Positions 13,672 to 21,920 of a stretch of DNA of 24,344 nucleotides are shown here, piece by piece (within the stretch, counting starts at the first letter, position 1; every line of letters starts with the position of its first letter). Source of the stretch: Vicinamibacteria bacterium (GTDB lineage Bacteria; Acidobacteriota; Vicinamibacteria; Vicinamibacterales; UBA2999). The notes under the pieces were generated by a model. The model was not told where the DNA came from. It worked only from the letters and a program-made list of their open reading frames with translations, and made no database searches. Both the position numbers and the translations under genes were made by a program. The stretch lies in the NCBI GenBank assembly GCA_025924295.1, contig JAICEG010000015.1:1-24344 (forward strand), given 5' to 3'.

Positions 13672-15294
13672 CTATTCCTGTGCTCCCAGGCTGGTCAGCA
13701 ACGTCGCGATTTTCTCGTCGCCGATCTTTTCGCCGTTGTCGCCGCCGGTGATGAACTGCCGGCCGGTATGCTTGGCGACGGCGAGCGGTGTCAGGCCACG
13801 GCGATCCTTGATGTCGGTCTTGGCACCCTTGCTGATCAAGAACTCGATCACCGTCGGGTACTTGTCTGCCGTCGCGATGTGCAGAGCCGTGTCGCCTACG
13901 TCACGGCCGACGAGCGTCCGCGAGTTGCCAACGTGATACGTGGTGAGTGCACCGCGGGCGGCGTTGATGTCTTCCCCGCCGCTGAACTCCACCGCCAGCT
14001 TCATCGTCTCGAGGACCTTGGTTTCCGAGAACAGGCGCTTGCGCTGGAAGTAGGCTGTGTTGTCGCCCTGTGCGCCCCGCTCGCCGATCTTCACGAACGG
14101 GATGAACGTGAACACACCCGGGAACACACCCATCGACGCCATCGTCGGTGTCGTGCCGTCCTGCATCGGCGTCTTCGGGTCGGCGCCCGCTGCAATCAGC
14201 ACGCGCATCGTGTCCATCTCGTTCAGCGCGGTCGCGAGCAGATACGGAGTCGCGCCGAGGAGGTATTCCGGCAGCTGGTTGTAGCGCAGGTTCCCGTCGG
14301 GATCGGGCTGCCCTTTGGTCAACCGGGTGTTCACGTCGGCCTTATGGGCGATCAGCGCCTTCACCAGGTCCAGGTTCTTGCGCGCCACGGCAAAGTGAAG
14401 CGCCGTGTGGCCGGCCTCGACGATGTTGGGATCGGCGCCTTTGTCGAGCAGGTAGAGCGCCACGTCCGTGTGGTCGTTGCGCGCGGCGAGCATCAGGGAG
14501 GTTTCGCCGATCCCGGTGGTGGCGTTGATGTTCGCGCCGGCGGCGAGCAGCATCTTCGCCGACTCGATGTCGCCGTCGCGCGCGGCAAACAGCAGTGGCG
14601 TCAGGCCTCCCTTGTTGATCCAGCGGAGTCCAGGCCGTGAGCCATCCGACTCGAGCGAGTGGTCCGCGATTCCCGTGAGCCTTCCACCCTGCGGGTTGCC
14701 TCGCGAGAAGCTGACGAACTCGCGGCGCAGCTCGGTGCGGGCATCGAGATCGGCTTTCGCGTCGATCAGCACCTTCACCATCTCGTGCTGTTTCTGCGAG
14801 ACGGCCCAGTGCAACGCGCTCTGCTCGCGGCCACCACCGCGGGCATTGACGTCAGCCCCTGCTGCGACGAGCGCCTTGATCACCGGGATACTGCCGGCGC
14901 GCACAGCCGTCATGAGTGGCGTCTCACCCGTTGAGGTCGCCACGTTCACGTTCGCGCCTGCCTTGATCAGGCGCTGCACGACGAGCAGGTTGGCGTTCTC
15001 GCTCGCCAGGGCGAGCGGCGTGACACCGTAGTCGTTTCTCGCGTTCACCGCGGCGCCGGCCGAGAGCAGCATCTCGACCGTCTCCATGTCGTCCCAGTGC
15101 GTCGCCCAGTGAAGCGCCGTTGCGCCGTCTGGCTGGGGCGCGTTGACATCGCCCTTCTGCTTCAGCATGGTGCGAAGCGCCGCCCGATCCTGCATACGGG
15201 CGGCATCGGCCAGCGGGCTGGCCGCAGCGTGCGCCAGCCCTGGCAGGACGAGTGAGAGTGCAAGTACAGAGGCCCAAGTGTGTCGTGTCGTCAT
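13672..15294 (-). CDS. Exported ankyrin-repeat protein
   Basis: This 540-residue protein has a signal peptide (about 1-24, cleavage near LAHAAA) followed by many ankyrin repeats. Clear units contain TALHWA (59-64), TPLALA (92-97), TPLMTA (125-130), SALHWA (159-164), TPLLFA (232-237), TSLMLA (265-270), TALHFA (297-302), TALHIA (469-474) and TPLAVA (502-507). Non-repeat insertions sit at about 187-228, 325-348 and 385-465. Ankyrin stacks bind other proteins; export implies a periplasmic or outer-envelope partner. The ATG at 15294 has GGAG eight bases upstream, and that site overlaps the stop codon of the DUF1552 gene (TAGGAG), so translation is probably coupled. The likely partner is one of the neighbouring exported proteins, by inference. 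Confidence 0.9.
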   Translation of the reverse strand: MTTRHTWASVLALSLVLPGLAHAAASPLADAARMQDRAALRTMLKQKGDVNAPQPDGATALHWATHWDDMETVEMLLSAGAAVNARNDYGVTPLALASENANLLVVQRLIKAGANVNVATSTGETPLMTAVRAGSIPVIKALVAAGADVNARGGGREQSALHWAVSQKQHEMVKVLIDAKADLDARTELRREFVSFSRGNPQGGRLTGIADHSLESDGSRPGLRWINKGGLTPLLFAARDGDIESAKMLLAAGANINATTGIGETSLMLAARNDHTDVALYLLDKGADPNIVEAGHTALHFAVARKNLDLVKALIAHKADVNTRLTKGQPDPDGNLRYNQLPEYLLGATPYLLATALNEMDTMRVLIAAGADPKTPMQDGTTPTMASMGVFPGVFTFIPFVKIGERGAQGDNTAYFQRKRLFSETKVLETMKLAVEFSGGEDINAARGALTTYHVGNSRTLVGRDVGDTALHIATADKYPTVIEFLISKGAKTDIKDRRGLTPLAVAKHTGRQFITGGDNGEKIGDEKIATLLTSLGAQE

Positions 15295-15305
15295 GTGCGC
15301 CACTC

Positions 15306-16613
15306 CTACGCGGAGACCCCTTCGAGCTGGCCCGTGCTGTTGCCAAGCTTGTCGACCTGCACGCCGAACTTGTCCATGAGCGAGAGATGCAGGTTGGCCA
15401 ACGGTTTCCCCTTCTGCATCACGTGCGTGTCGCCCGGAAGGACACCGCCGCCCGCCACCATGATCGGAACGTTCTGCGGCAGGTGGATGTTGCCGTCGCT
15501 CAGACCAGAGCCGTAGAGGATCACCGTGTGGTCGAGCAGTGAGCCGTCACCATCCGGTGTCGATTCGAGCTTCTTGAGGAAGTGCGCCAGCAGTGACACC
15601 TGGTAGGTGTTGATGATGGTGATGTTCTCGAGGCGCGCGGTCACGTCCGGATTGTGGGTCGTCGAGTGATGCGGCTCGTTCATGCCGATTTCCGGGAAGC
15701 GACGGCTGCTCGTCTCGCGCTCCATCATCAGCGTGGAGACGCGGGTGGTATCGCTCTGGAACGCGAGCGCCATCAGGTCGAACATCAGCCTGGCGTGATC
15801 GCCATACACCGGCGGCGCACCAGCGGGTGCCTCCATGGTCGGTGGCAGCGCGTCGCTGTCCTGTTCGGCCTTCTGGATGCGCCGCTCGACTTCGCGTACC
15901 GCCTGCAGGTACTCCTGCACCTTCTGGCGATCGCTGGTACCAACGCGGCGCTCGAGATCGGCAACATCCGTCGTGACCGAGTCGAGAAGGCTGCGATTCG
16001 ACTGGATGCGCGCGCGGCGTGCTTCAGGAGTCGTGCTCTCGGCATCGCCAAACAGCCGCTCGAACACCTCGCGCGGGTTGGTTTCGGCCGGCAGCGGGGT
16101 CGTCGGCGTGCTGTAAGCGAGCGTGGTGAGGTAACCGCAGTTCGAAGCCTCGCAGTCACCGACCATCGCCAGCGATTCGAGCCCGAGTTCCAGCGAGGGG
16201 AGCCTGTTGTCCTGGCCAATTTGCTGGGCCACGAGCTGGTCCATCGAGACGCCGGCGTTGATGTTGGCGCCGCCGCGCGCGCGCACGTTGGTCAGGAACG
16301 CGCTGGCCGCGCCCGGGTGACCAATGCCGGCATTGTCCAGTCCGCTCACCACCGTCAGATGCTTCTTGAACGGTGTCAGCGGCTGCAGGATTGGCGTCAT
16401 CTCGAATCCGGCCCCGGTCGTCTTCGGGGTCCAGTTCTCCATGACCATGCCCATCGGGACATACATCGCGCTGAACCGCATGATCGGCTTGGCTGCGCTC
16501 TTCCCGATCGCAGTGAATGCCGGGACCATGCCGTCCAGTAGCGGCAACGCGAGCGTCGTGCCGATCCCGCGCAGAACTGTTCGGCGACTGATGGCTTTCC
16601 TGGTAATGAACAT
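15306..16613 (-). CDS. DUF1552 domain-containing protein, Tat-exported
   Basis: This 435-residue protein starts with a twin-arginine signal (SRRTVLRG, residues 9-16, then a hydrophobic stretch ALPLLDG), so it is probably exported folded, perhaps with a cofactor. The rest matches DUF1552 throughout: RFSAMYVPMGMVMENWTP (about 46-63), GIGHPGAASAFLT, a coiled helical segment at 195-255, EPHHSTTH at 313-320, and LYGSGLSDGNIH at 367-377. The biochemical activity of the family is not established; the His-rich motif suggests metal binding. It starts with ATG at 16613, sharing one base with the DUF1592 stop (TAATG). It ends just before the ankyrin gene. Pairing with DUF1592 proteins is common in Acidobacteriota and Planctomycetota. 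Confidence 0.93.
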   Translation of the reverse strand: MFITRKAISRRTVLRGIGTTLALPLLDGMVPAFTAIGKSAAKPIMRFSAMYVPMGMVMENWTPKTTGAGFEMTPILQPLTPFKKHLTVVSGLDNAGIGHPGAASAFLTNVRARGGANINAGVSMDQLVAQQIGQDNRLPSLELGLESLAMVGDCEASNCGYLTTLAYSTPTTPLPAETNPREVFERLFGDAESTTPEARRARIQSNRSLLDSVTTDVADLERRVGTSDRQKVQEYLQAVREVERRIQKAEQDSDALPPTMEAPAGAPPVYGDHARLMFDLMALAFQSDTTRVSTLMMERETSSRRFPEIGMNEPHHSTTHNPDVTARLENITIINTYQVSLLAHFLKKLESTPDGDGSLLDHTVILYGSGLSDGNIHLPQNVPIMVAGGGVLPGDTHVMQKGKPLANLHLSLMDKFGVQVDKLGNSTGQLEGVSA

Positions 16614-19186
16614 TACTCGGCTCCCTTCGACTGATACTGGAACGGCATGCTGTTGACGATTCCGAGGATGAGTGTCGACCAGCGGTTGTTGCTGGCCGCT
16701 GCCTGTGTCGTGATCTTGCGCAGTGCTGGACGGTCGTAGTACTCGACCGGACGTCCGATCGCGTAGACCATGAGCTTTTCAGAGACGGTCGTGACGAACT
16801 GATCGCTGCGCGACTGCAGCACCTGCCGCACACCGGACAATCCGTCGATCTTGGTGCCGTCGAGCAGCACCACCTTCGTGTCGATCGGCTTGCCGCCTTC
16901 GTTCGAGCGCCAGGCGCCGACGCCGTTGTAGTTTTCCAGCGCGAATCCCCATGGGTCCATGCGCGCGTGGCAGTTGGCGCAGACGGCCAGGCTGCGATGC
17001 CGCTCGAGCGCCGCGCGGCCGGTCAACGGCGCACCGTCATCGTCTTCAGGCTTGAGTGCCGGGACGTCAGGCGGCGGAGGAGGCACCGGTGCACCGAGGA
17101 TGTTGTTCAGCACCCATTTGCCCCGATTCACCGGCGACGTCCGGTTCGCCTGCGATGTCACGGTCAGAATGCTGCCGTGGCTGAGGATGCCGGTGTGGTT
17201 GGCCGGCATGGTGACGCGGCGGAACCTGGTGCCGGCGATGTTGGGGATGCCGTAGTGTTTCGCCAATCGCTCGTTGACGAAGGAGTAGTTGGCAGTCAGC
17301 AGATCCGGGATGGGTCGATCCTCGCGAATCATGCTGTCGATCAGCCGCTCGGTCTCTTCCTTGAACGCCAGCCGGAGCTCACCGTCGAACTCGGGGTAGA
17401 CGTCCTCGACCGGCGCAACCGACTCGAGGTGGCGAAGCTCGAGCCACTGCGCGGAGAAGTTGTCGACCAGCGCCCGCGAACGCGGATCAGCGAGCATTCG
17501 CCTCACCTGCTTCTCGAGCACGGCCGGCTCGTGCAACGTGCCCTTCTCCGCCAGCGTGAGGAGCTCCTCGTCCGGGATGCTGCTCCACAGGAAGAACGAC
17601 AGTCGCGATGCGAGGTCGATATCGCTCAACCGCACCACACCTCCCACCGCCTTCGACTGGGCCAGGCTGGTCGCCGGCGCTGGAGCTGCCGGCGCCTGGA
17701 GCATCAGGTTGCGCGCCCCGGCTGGCAGCACCGACGCCAGCGGCTTTGGCGCACTCGACGCGTCGGTGTTCGCGGGCACCCGGTAGAGGAAGTGAGGGCT
17801 GGCCAGAATCCGCTCGATCCCTGACTGGACGCAGCCATCGAAGCCGCGCGAGAGGCCGGCGCGGCAGAACCGGAGCAGCGTCTGCACGTCGCCGTCGTTC
17901 ACCGGCCGGCGGTAGGCACGTCGCGCGATGGACGAGAGAATCTTCGTCGCGCACGGCTCTACTTCGGCCTCCGTCGTCGGCCGGCAGGTGAAGATCTTCT
18001 TGCGGCTGGCGCTCTCTTCGGACGCCTTCGCGCCGAAGGGCCCGGCGATCTCCACCGTCTTGATCGCGATATTGCCGCCGCGTTCTTCGTCGGGGTTGGC
18101 GCCCGCGGGCAGCACAAACGATTCGTCGGCGTCCCAGCGACGAGCCGGCATCGCGAACGCAAGGACATGAACCCCGGCCGTCGCAAAGAACCGGGCCTCG
18201 AGAGTACCGTCGCCGTCGAGCGAGTTCTTCTCGAACTCGGGATCACCGAGATCGTCCTGCGTGTACCCCTCGGCGGGTGGCGTGCCCTTGCGAACGCCCG
18301 CCTCATCGAAGAGCTTCACACGAGCACCGTCGAGCCGAACGTCGATAGGCTGAGGGTGCGAGCCGAGACCGCGGATGTACTCGTTCTGCGTGCGCTTCAG
18401 GCGAAGCTGAATGGAATATTCGCCATCGAGCGGAAAGGAATGCCGGATGGAGATGCCGCGCGCGCCGAACGGCAGGTCTTCGCTGATGCGATCTTTCTGC
18501 CTGAGCGTCCCGTCGATGCCATACAGCACCGGCGCCACCATCATCGTCGCGTCGCCAACGGCCAGGCGGCTGACTTGCCGCCCGAGGGACATGTAGCGCT
18601 CGAGCAACAACGGCGACACCGTGAGTGCGCCTGCGATGTTGTCGAAGCCGCCGGTCGCATTCTCGATTGGCAGAAGCGCGACGGGGATCTCGAGACCGAG
18701 GAGATCACGAACGGCATTGACGTATTCAGTTCGATTCAGGCGGTGCGGTGCGACGCGACCGGCATTCGGCAGGGCTGCCGCCGCGCGGTCGAGCTCAGTC
18801 TCGAGCCAAGTCGCCAGCCCCTTCGACGTCGCCGGCTCCGGGCGAGGCCGGCCCGTTGGTGGCATGTCGCCCGTCCGCAGTTTGTGGGCAACCTTCTCCC
18901 ACACCTCCGGCGCCTGGCTGGGATGATCGATGTCGACGATGTCGAGAGCCAGACCACCGGTCTTCAGCTTCTCGTTGTGGCACGAGACGCAGTAGCGATC
19001 GACCAACGCTCGATTCGACACAGTCGCCGTCTGTGCCGCTGCAGGTGTGGGAGCTGGCGCACTCTGCTGTCGTGCCTCCGCCTTCGCCCCGGCTTCCGGT
19101 AATCGTTCCGCGTGAACACTGAAGTAGCCCGCGCTGGCAAGCACGACGGCCAGCGACGCCATACTGAATCTCGAGATAGTCGACAT
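16613..19186 (-). CDS. DUF1592-family multidomain protein with two c-type haem motifs
   Basis: This 857-residue exported protein has the Planctomycete-type PSCyt/PSD arrangement. A signal anchor lies at about 8-26 and an Ala/Pro-rich linker at 35-55. A cytochrome-like domain has CVSCH (66-70) and the Met of GDMPP (about 107-110). The DUF1587 motif HRLNRTEYVNAVRDLLG starts at 148. DUF1595/DUF1592 segments follow, with LSFFLWSSIPD and ANYSFVNERLAKHYG. DUF1588 has a second haem motif CANCH (736-740) in CANCHARMDPWGFALEN, and DUF1585 forms the C-terminus. The ATG at 19186 has GGAGGA ten bases upstream and begins the signal; an ATG at 19279 adds 31 unlikely residues. It heads a coupled series with DUF1552 and ankyrin genes. 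Enzymatic role is unknown; redox function is inferred from the haem motifs. Confidence 0.93.
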   Translation of the reverse strand: MSTISRFSMASLAVVLASAGYFSVHAERLPEAGAKAEARQQSAPAPTPAAAQTATVSNRALVDRYCVSCHNEKLKTGGLALDIVDIDHPSQAPEVWEKVAHKLRTGDMPPTGRPRPEPATSKGLATWLETELDRAAAALPNAGRVAPHRLNRTEYVNAVRDLLGLEIPVALLPIENATGGFDNIAGALTVSPLLLERYMSLGRQVSRLAVGDATMMVAPVLYGIDGTLRQKDRISEDLPFGARGISIRHSFPLDGEYSIQLRLKRTQNEYIRGLGSHPQPIDVRLDGARVKLFDEAGVRKGTPPAEGYTQDDLGDPEFEKNSLDGDGTLEARFFATAGVHVLAFAMPARRWDADESFVLPAGANPDEERGGNIAIKTVEIAGPFGAKASEESASRKKIFTCRPTTEAEVEPCATKILSSIARRAYRRPVNDGDVQTLLRFCRAGLSRGFDGCVQSGIERILASPHFLYRVPANTDASSAPKPLASVLPAGARNLMLQAPAAPAPATSLAQSKAVGGVVRLSDIDLASRLSFFLWSSIPDEELLTLAEKGTLHEPAVLEKQVRRMLADPRSRALVDNFSAQWLELRHLESVAPVEDVYPEFDGELRLAFKEETERLIDSMIREDRPIPDLLTANYSFVNERLAKHYGIPNIAGTRFRRVTMPANHTGILSHGSILTVTSQANRTSPVNRGKWVLNNILGAPVPPPPPDVPALKPEDDDGAPLTGRAALERHRSLAVCANCHARMDPWGFALENYNGVGAWRSNEGGKPIDTKVVLLDGTKIDGLSGVRQVLQSRSDQFVTTVSEKLMVYAIGRPVEYYDRPALRKITTQAAASNNRWSTLILGIVNSMPFQYQSKGAE

Positions 19187-19374
19187 GCCCGCTCGTTCCT
19201 CCTCCGCGACGCTTCGCACAACGCTTGGCTCCGTCGTGAAGGTTTCGCTTGATGCCGCCATGAGCAAGACCGGGACCATCTATGTCGGGCACACGTCGAT
19301 AGCAGTATTTGCTTAGACAAATCGGCGATTGTCGCGAACACCGCGCCGACGGTGATTTGCGACGCCGCGCGGAC

Positions 19375-19390
19375 TCGACATTCATGTCGA
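19375..19390. promoter_or_regulatory. Operator-like perfect palindrome, site 1
   Basis: TCGACATTCATGTCGA has two perfect 7-bp arms around TC. It overlaps a second inverted repeat, CATTCAT-GTCG-ATGAATG (19379-19396). The site lies about 190 bp upstream of the DUF1592 start and 450 bp upstream of the substrate-binding protein start. The symmetry fits a dimeric helix-turn-helix repressor site; the protein is unknown. Confidence 0.45.
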
Positions 19391-19407
19391 TGAATGAGGG
19401 GCTTGGT

Positions 19408-19424
19408 GCGACATCAATGTTCGC
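19408..19424. promoter_or_regulatory. Operator-like palindrome, site 2
   Basis: GCGACATCAATGTTCGC repeats the arrangement of site 1 (CGACAT-N2-ATGT-CG) with one extra T in the right arm. Its centre is 33 bp from that of site 1, about three helical turns, so both could be bound on the same DNA face. Function is inferred. Confidence 0.35.
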
Positions 19425-19435
19425 TGTGAGTTAAC

Positions 19436-19600
19436 GGAGGGGGCGGAGGACACGAATCGCCGCGGAGGCACGGAGACACGGAGGACATGCGAAGGGCTGA
19501 AGGTGTGGGGTGGGTCCGCGCTCGCGCGGACGGATCGAGCCCACCCCTCCGTTTCTCCGTGTCGATCCGTTCCCTCCGTCACCTCCGTGCTCTCCAGGCA
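19436..19600. repeat. Dispersed palindromic intergenic element, copy B
   Basis: This is a long imperfect palindrome. The perfect centre TCCGCG-CTCG-CGCGGA (19515-19530) is flanked by GGGGTGGG (19507-19514) and CCCACCCC (19540-19547), then by outer arms GACACGGA (19475-19482) and TCCGTGTC (19556-19563). It shares the GGGGTGGG/CCCACCCC arms and the TCCGTTTCTCCGT word with copy A at 2299-2410. It lies in the divergent region upstream of the liv operon, away from any coding frame. Confidence 0.65.
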
Positions 19601-19837
19601 TGGACATTTGTGTAGATCACCCATCGCAAACCCTGACGGAAGTGTCGGACCAGCCGTGCACTCCATCGATCAATCGAGCGATCTCGAGCAGCACACGCGC
19701 GCGGAACGTGTGAGAACTCCGCGAAATAGCGCGCGGCATCCGAATGAGTCCCGAGTTTGCATGGGCACACTGCAACCGCCCGCCTCGATCGTGGGCACGC
19801 GTTCGACGTCTGTCGCGCGCTCTCGACAAGGACCAAG

Positions 19838-21034
19838 ATGACACGACCCCTCGCCCGCGCGGCTCTCGCTTTCGCACTCGCACTCAGCACATGGTCATGC
19901 GCGGCCCAGGCCGCCGACGTTGTCAGGATCGGAGCACCGCTGGCGCTGACGGGCAGCCTGGCCGACGAGGGCAAGAAGCAGGCACTGGCCTACGACCTCT
20001 GGCTCGCGCGCGTGAATGCCGCCGGCGGCATCGATGTCGGCGGACAGAAGAAGAAAGTGGAGTTGGTGACCTACGACTACCAGAGTGACGGCAAGCGCGC
20101 GCAACAACTCGCCGAGAAGCTCATCACCGACGACAAGGTGCACGTCCTCACGGCGCCGTTCGGATCGGGACACACCAAGATCGTCGCCGGCGTCGCGGAG
20201 CGCTACGGCATTCCCGTGATCGCGTCGGTCGCGTCATCGGAATCGGTCTACGACCAGGGCTTCAAGAACCTCTTCGGCACGCTCGCCCCCAATTCGGGGC
20301 TCGTGGACGCGATGATCGCGCTCTTCATGATGGAGCAGCCGAACGTCAAGCGGGTGGCGATCCTCGGCCGTGACGATGTGTTTCCGAGGGACATGGCAGA
20401 GACGCTGCGAACCCGCGCCGGGGCCGCCGGCCTCGAGGTCGTCTACCACGAGTTCTACTCGAGCGGCACCATCGACCATTCGGCCGCCCTGTCGAAAATG
20501 AAGGGCCTTTCCCCCGACTGGATCTACATCACTGGCTACTCGCAGGACCTGATCCTCGCCCGCAAGCAGATGCACGACCTCGGCCTCACCGCGCCGATCG
20601 TGACGATGATCACCGGGCCGGCGTATCGCGAGTTCATCGAAGGCCTGGGCCCGCTCGCCGAAGGTGTGACGAGCGTGACCTGGTGGCATCACACGACGAG
20701 CTACGAGTCAGACGATCCGTGGGGCTCGACGAAGGCGTTCTACCAGGACTTCACGTCGCGCGAGTCGTCGGATCCTGACTACATCCACGCGTCATCGGCG
20801 GCGGCGCTCGTCGCCGTGCAGAAGGCAATCGAGAGTGCCGGCTCGCTCGAGCCGGGGAAGATCAGCCAGGCGCTGAGGACGCTCAGCATCACCACGTTCT
20901 ACGGCCCGATCGTCTTCGACGAGCACGGCATGAACGCCGCCCGCGACCTTCCAATCCTGCAGGTGCAGGGGCAGGACGTGAAGGTGCTGTTTCCCGCATC
21001 GGTGGCGCAGGCGAAACTGGCGGCCTTCAAGTAG
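19838..21034 (+). CDS. livK: Branched-chain amino-acid type ABC transporter, periplasmic substrate-binding protein
   Basis: This 398-residue exported protein is the solute receptor of the five-gene HAAT transporter. A signal peptide spans about 1-25 (cleavage near AQA-AD); a Cys at 21 lacks a proper lipobox, so it is probably soluble. The mature part has the type 1 periplasmic-binding fold (Peripla_BP_6), with VRIGAPLALTGSLADEGKKQALAY at the start of lobe 1, VELVTYDYQSDGKRAQQLAEKLI, and APFGSGHTKIVAGVAERYGIPVIA. The ATG at 19838 has AAGGA five bases upstream; an in-frame ATG at 19757 would hide the signal peptide. The next gene begins 22 bp downstream. Family members bind Leu/Ile/Val, amides, urea or aromatic acids, and the ligand cannot be read here. 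The symbol denotes family role only. Confidence 0.92.
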   Translation: MTRPLARAALAFALALSTWSCAAQAADVVRIGAPLALTGSLADEGKKQALAYDLWLARVNAAGGIDVGGQKKKVELVTYDYQSDGKRAQQLAEKLITDDKVHVLTAPFGSGHTKIVAGVAERYGIPVIASVASSESVYDQGFKNLFGTLAPNSGLVDAMIALFMMEQPNVKRVAILGRDDVFPRDMAETLRTRAGAAGLEVVYHEFYSSGTIDHSAALSKMKGLSPDWIYITGYSQDLILARKQMHDLGLTAPIVTMITGPAYREFIEGLGPLAEGVTSVTWWHHTTSYESDDPWGSTKAFYQDFTSRESSDPDYIHASSAAALVAVQKAIESAGSLEPGKISQALRTLSITTFYGPIVFDEHGMNAARDLPILQVQGQDVKVLFPASVAQAKLAAFK

Positions 21035-21056
21035 GCCTTTCCCGGGCTGACACGGC

Positions 21057-21920
21057 ATGGACGTCTCTCTTCAGATCCTGGTCAACGGCCTGATGCTGGG
21101 CGCGCTGTATGCCTGCATCGCCGTCGGGTTCTCTCTCGTGTGGGGCGTGCTCAACGTCATCAACATGCTCCACGGCTCGTTCATCATCCTGGGCGGGTAT
21201 CTCGCCTTCTTCGCGTGGCGGGACCTCGGTCTCCACCCGCTGTTCTCGCTCGTCGGCATCGCGGCGGTGCTGTTCGCCGTTGGCTGGGGCCTGCAGTTCG
21301 GCCTCATCAATCGCATCGTCGCCCGGCCGGTGTTGACGACGCTGACGCTGACTTTCGGCCTCGACATGATCGTCTACAACTTCATGACGCTGGCGTTCAC
21401 GGCAACCCCGCGCCGCGTCGCGCTCGACCTCGGCATCCTGCGCGCGTTCGACGTGGTCGTGCCGATCGATCGCATCTTGGCCATGGCGCTGGCGCTGGCG
21501 TTGACCGGGCTGCTCTACTTCGTGCTGCGCTCCTCGGCGCTCGGCCGCGCCATCGTTGCGGTCCGGATGGATCGCGACGCTGCAGCGCTGATGGGCATCC
21601 GCGTCGATCGCATCTACGCGATCACCTTCGGCATCGGCGCAATGATGGCCGGCGCCTGCGGCAGCCTGCTGGCCGTCGTCTATCCGGTCACCACGATGAT
21701 GGCCGACCAGTTTCTCGGCAAGGCCTTCGTCGTGTGCGTCATCGGCGGACTCGGCAGCGTGCCGGGTGCGCTGGTGGGCGGGCTCGCACTCGGCTTGATT
21801 GAAAGTGTCTCGGGCCACATGGTGGGGCCGCAGCACGCGATGACGATCGGGTTCTCGCTGATGCTCATCCTGCTGATGACGCGGCCGACCGGCCTGCTCG
21901 GAACCCAGGGATACGAATGA
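21057..21920 (+). CDS. livH: Branched-chain amino-acid type ABC transporter permease (LivH-like)
   Basis: This 287-residue inner-membrane protein has about eight predicted hydrophobic helices. Typical LivH elements are NGLMLGALYACIAVGFSLVWGVLNVINMLHGSFIILGGY-type sequence near the N-terminus (from residue 10), VRMDRDAAALMGIRVDRIYAITF in the cytoplasmic coupling region, and GGLGSVPGALVGGLALGLIES near the C-terminus. It forms a heterodimeric channel with the next gene product. The ATG at 21057 is 22 bp after the binding-protein stop, and no strong ribosome site is seen. The stop overlaps the LivM start as ATGA, indicating coupled translation. Confidence 0.95.
   Translation: MDVSLQILVNGLMLGALYACIAVGFSLVWGVLNVINMLHGSFIILGGYLAFFAWRDLGLHPLFSLVGIAAVLFAVGWGLQFGLINRIVARPVLTTLTLTFGLDMIVYNFMTLAFTATPRRVALDLGILRAFDVVVPIDRILAMALALALTGLLYFVLRSSALGRAIVAVRMDRDAAALMGIRVDRIYAITFGIGAMMAGACGSLLAVVYPVTTMMADQFLGKAFVVCVIGGLGSVPGALVGGLALGLIESVSGHMVGPQHAMTIGFSLMLILLMTRPTGLLGTQGYE

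Larger units (their letters stand above)
19187..19837. other. 651-bp divergent intergenic region between the DUF1592 and liv operons
   Basis: No credible gene is seen here. The region must hold the promoters of both divergent operons. It contains two operator-like palindromes (19375-19390 and 19408-19424) and the second copy of the dispersed palindromic element (about 19436-19600). Between 19600 and 19837 I found only the ribosome site of the substrate-binding protein gene. No -35/-10 or -24/-12 promoter could be supported by eye. Confidence 0.6.

Noticed and set aside
18167..19102. 311-codon plus-strand frame opposite the DUF1592 gene
   Set aside because: Antisense shadow; DUF1592-type motifs with two haem sites occupy the minus strand here.
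19741..19837. Possible sigma-54 promoter (ATGGGCACACTGCA) before the substrate-binding protein gene
   Set aside because: The GG and GC dinucleotides do not have the required 10-base spacing.
21027..21836. 269-codon minus-strand frame opposite livH
   Set aside because: The product is a low-complexity Arg/Asp/His-rich chain, an antisense shadow of a well-conserved permease gene.
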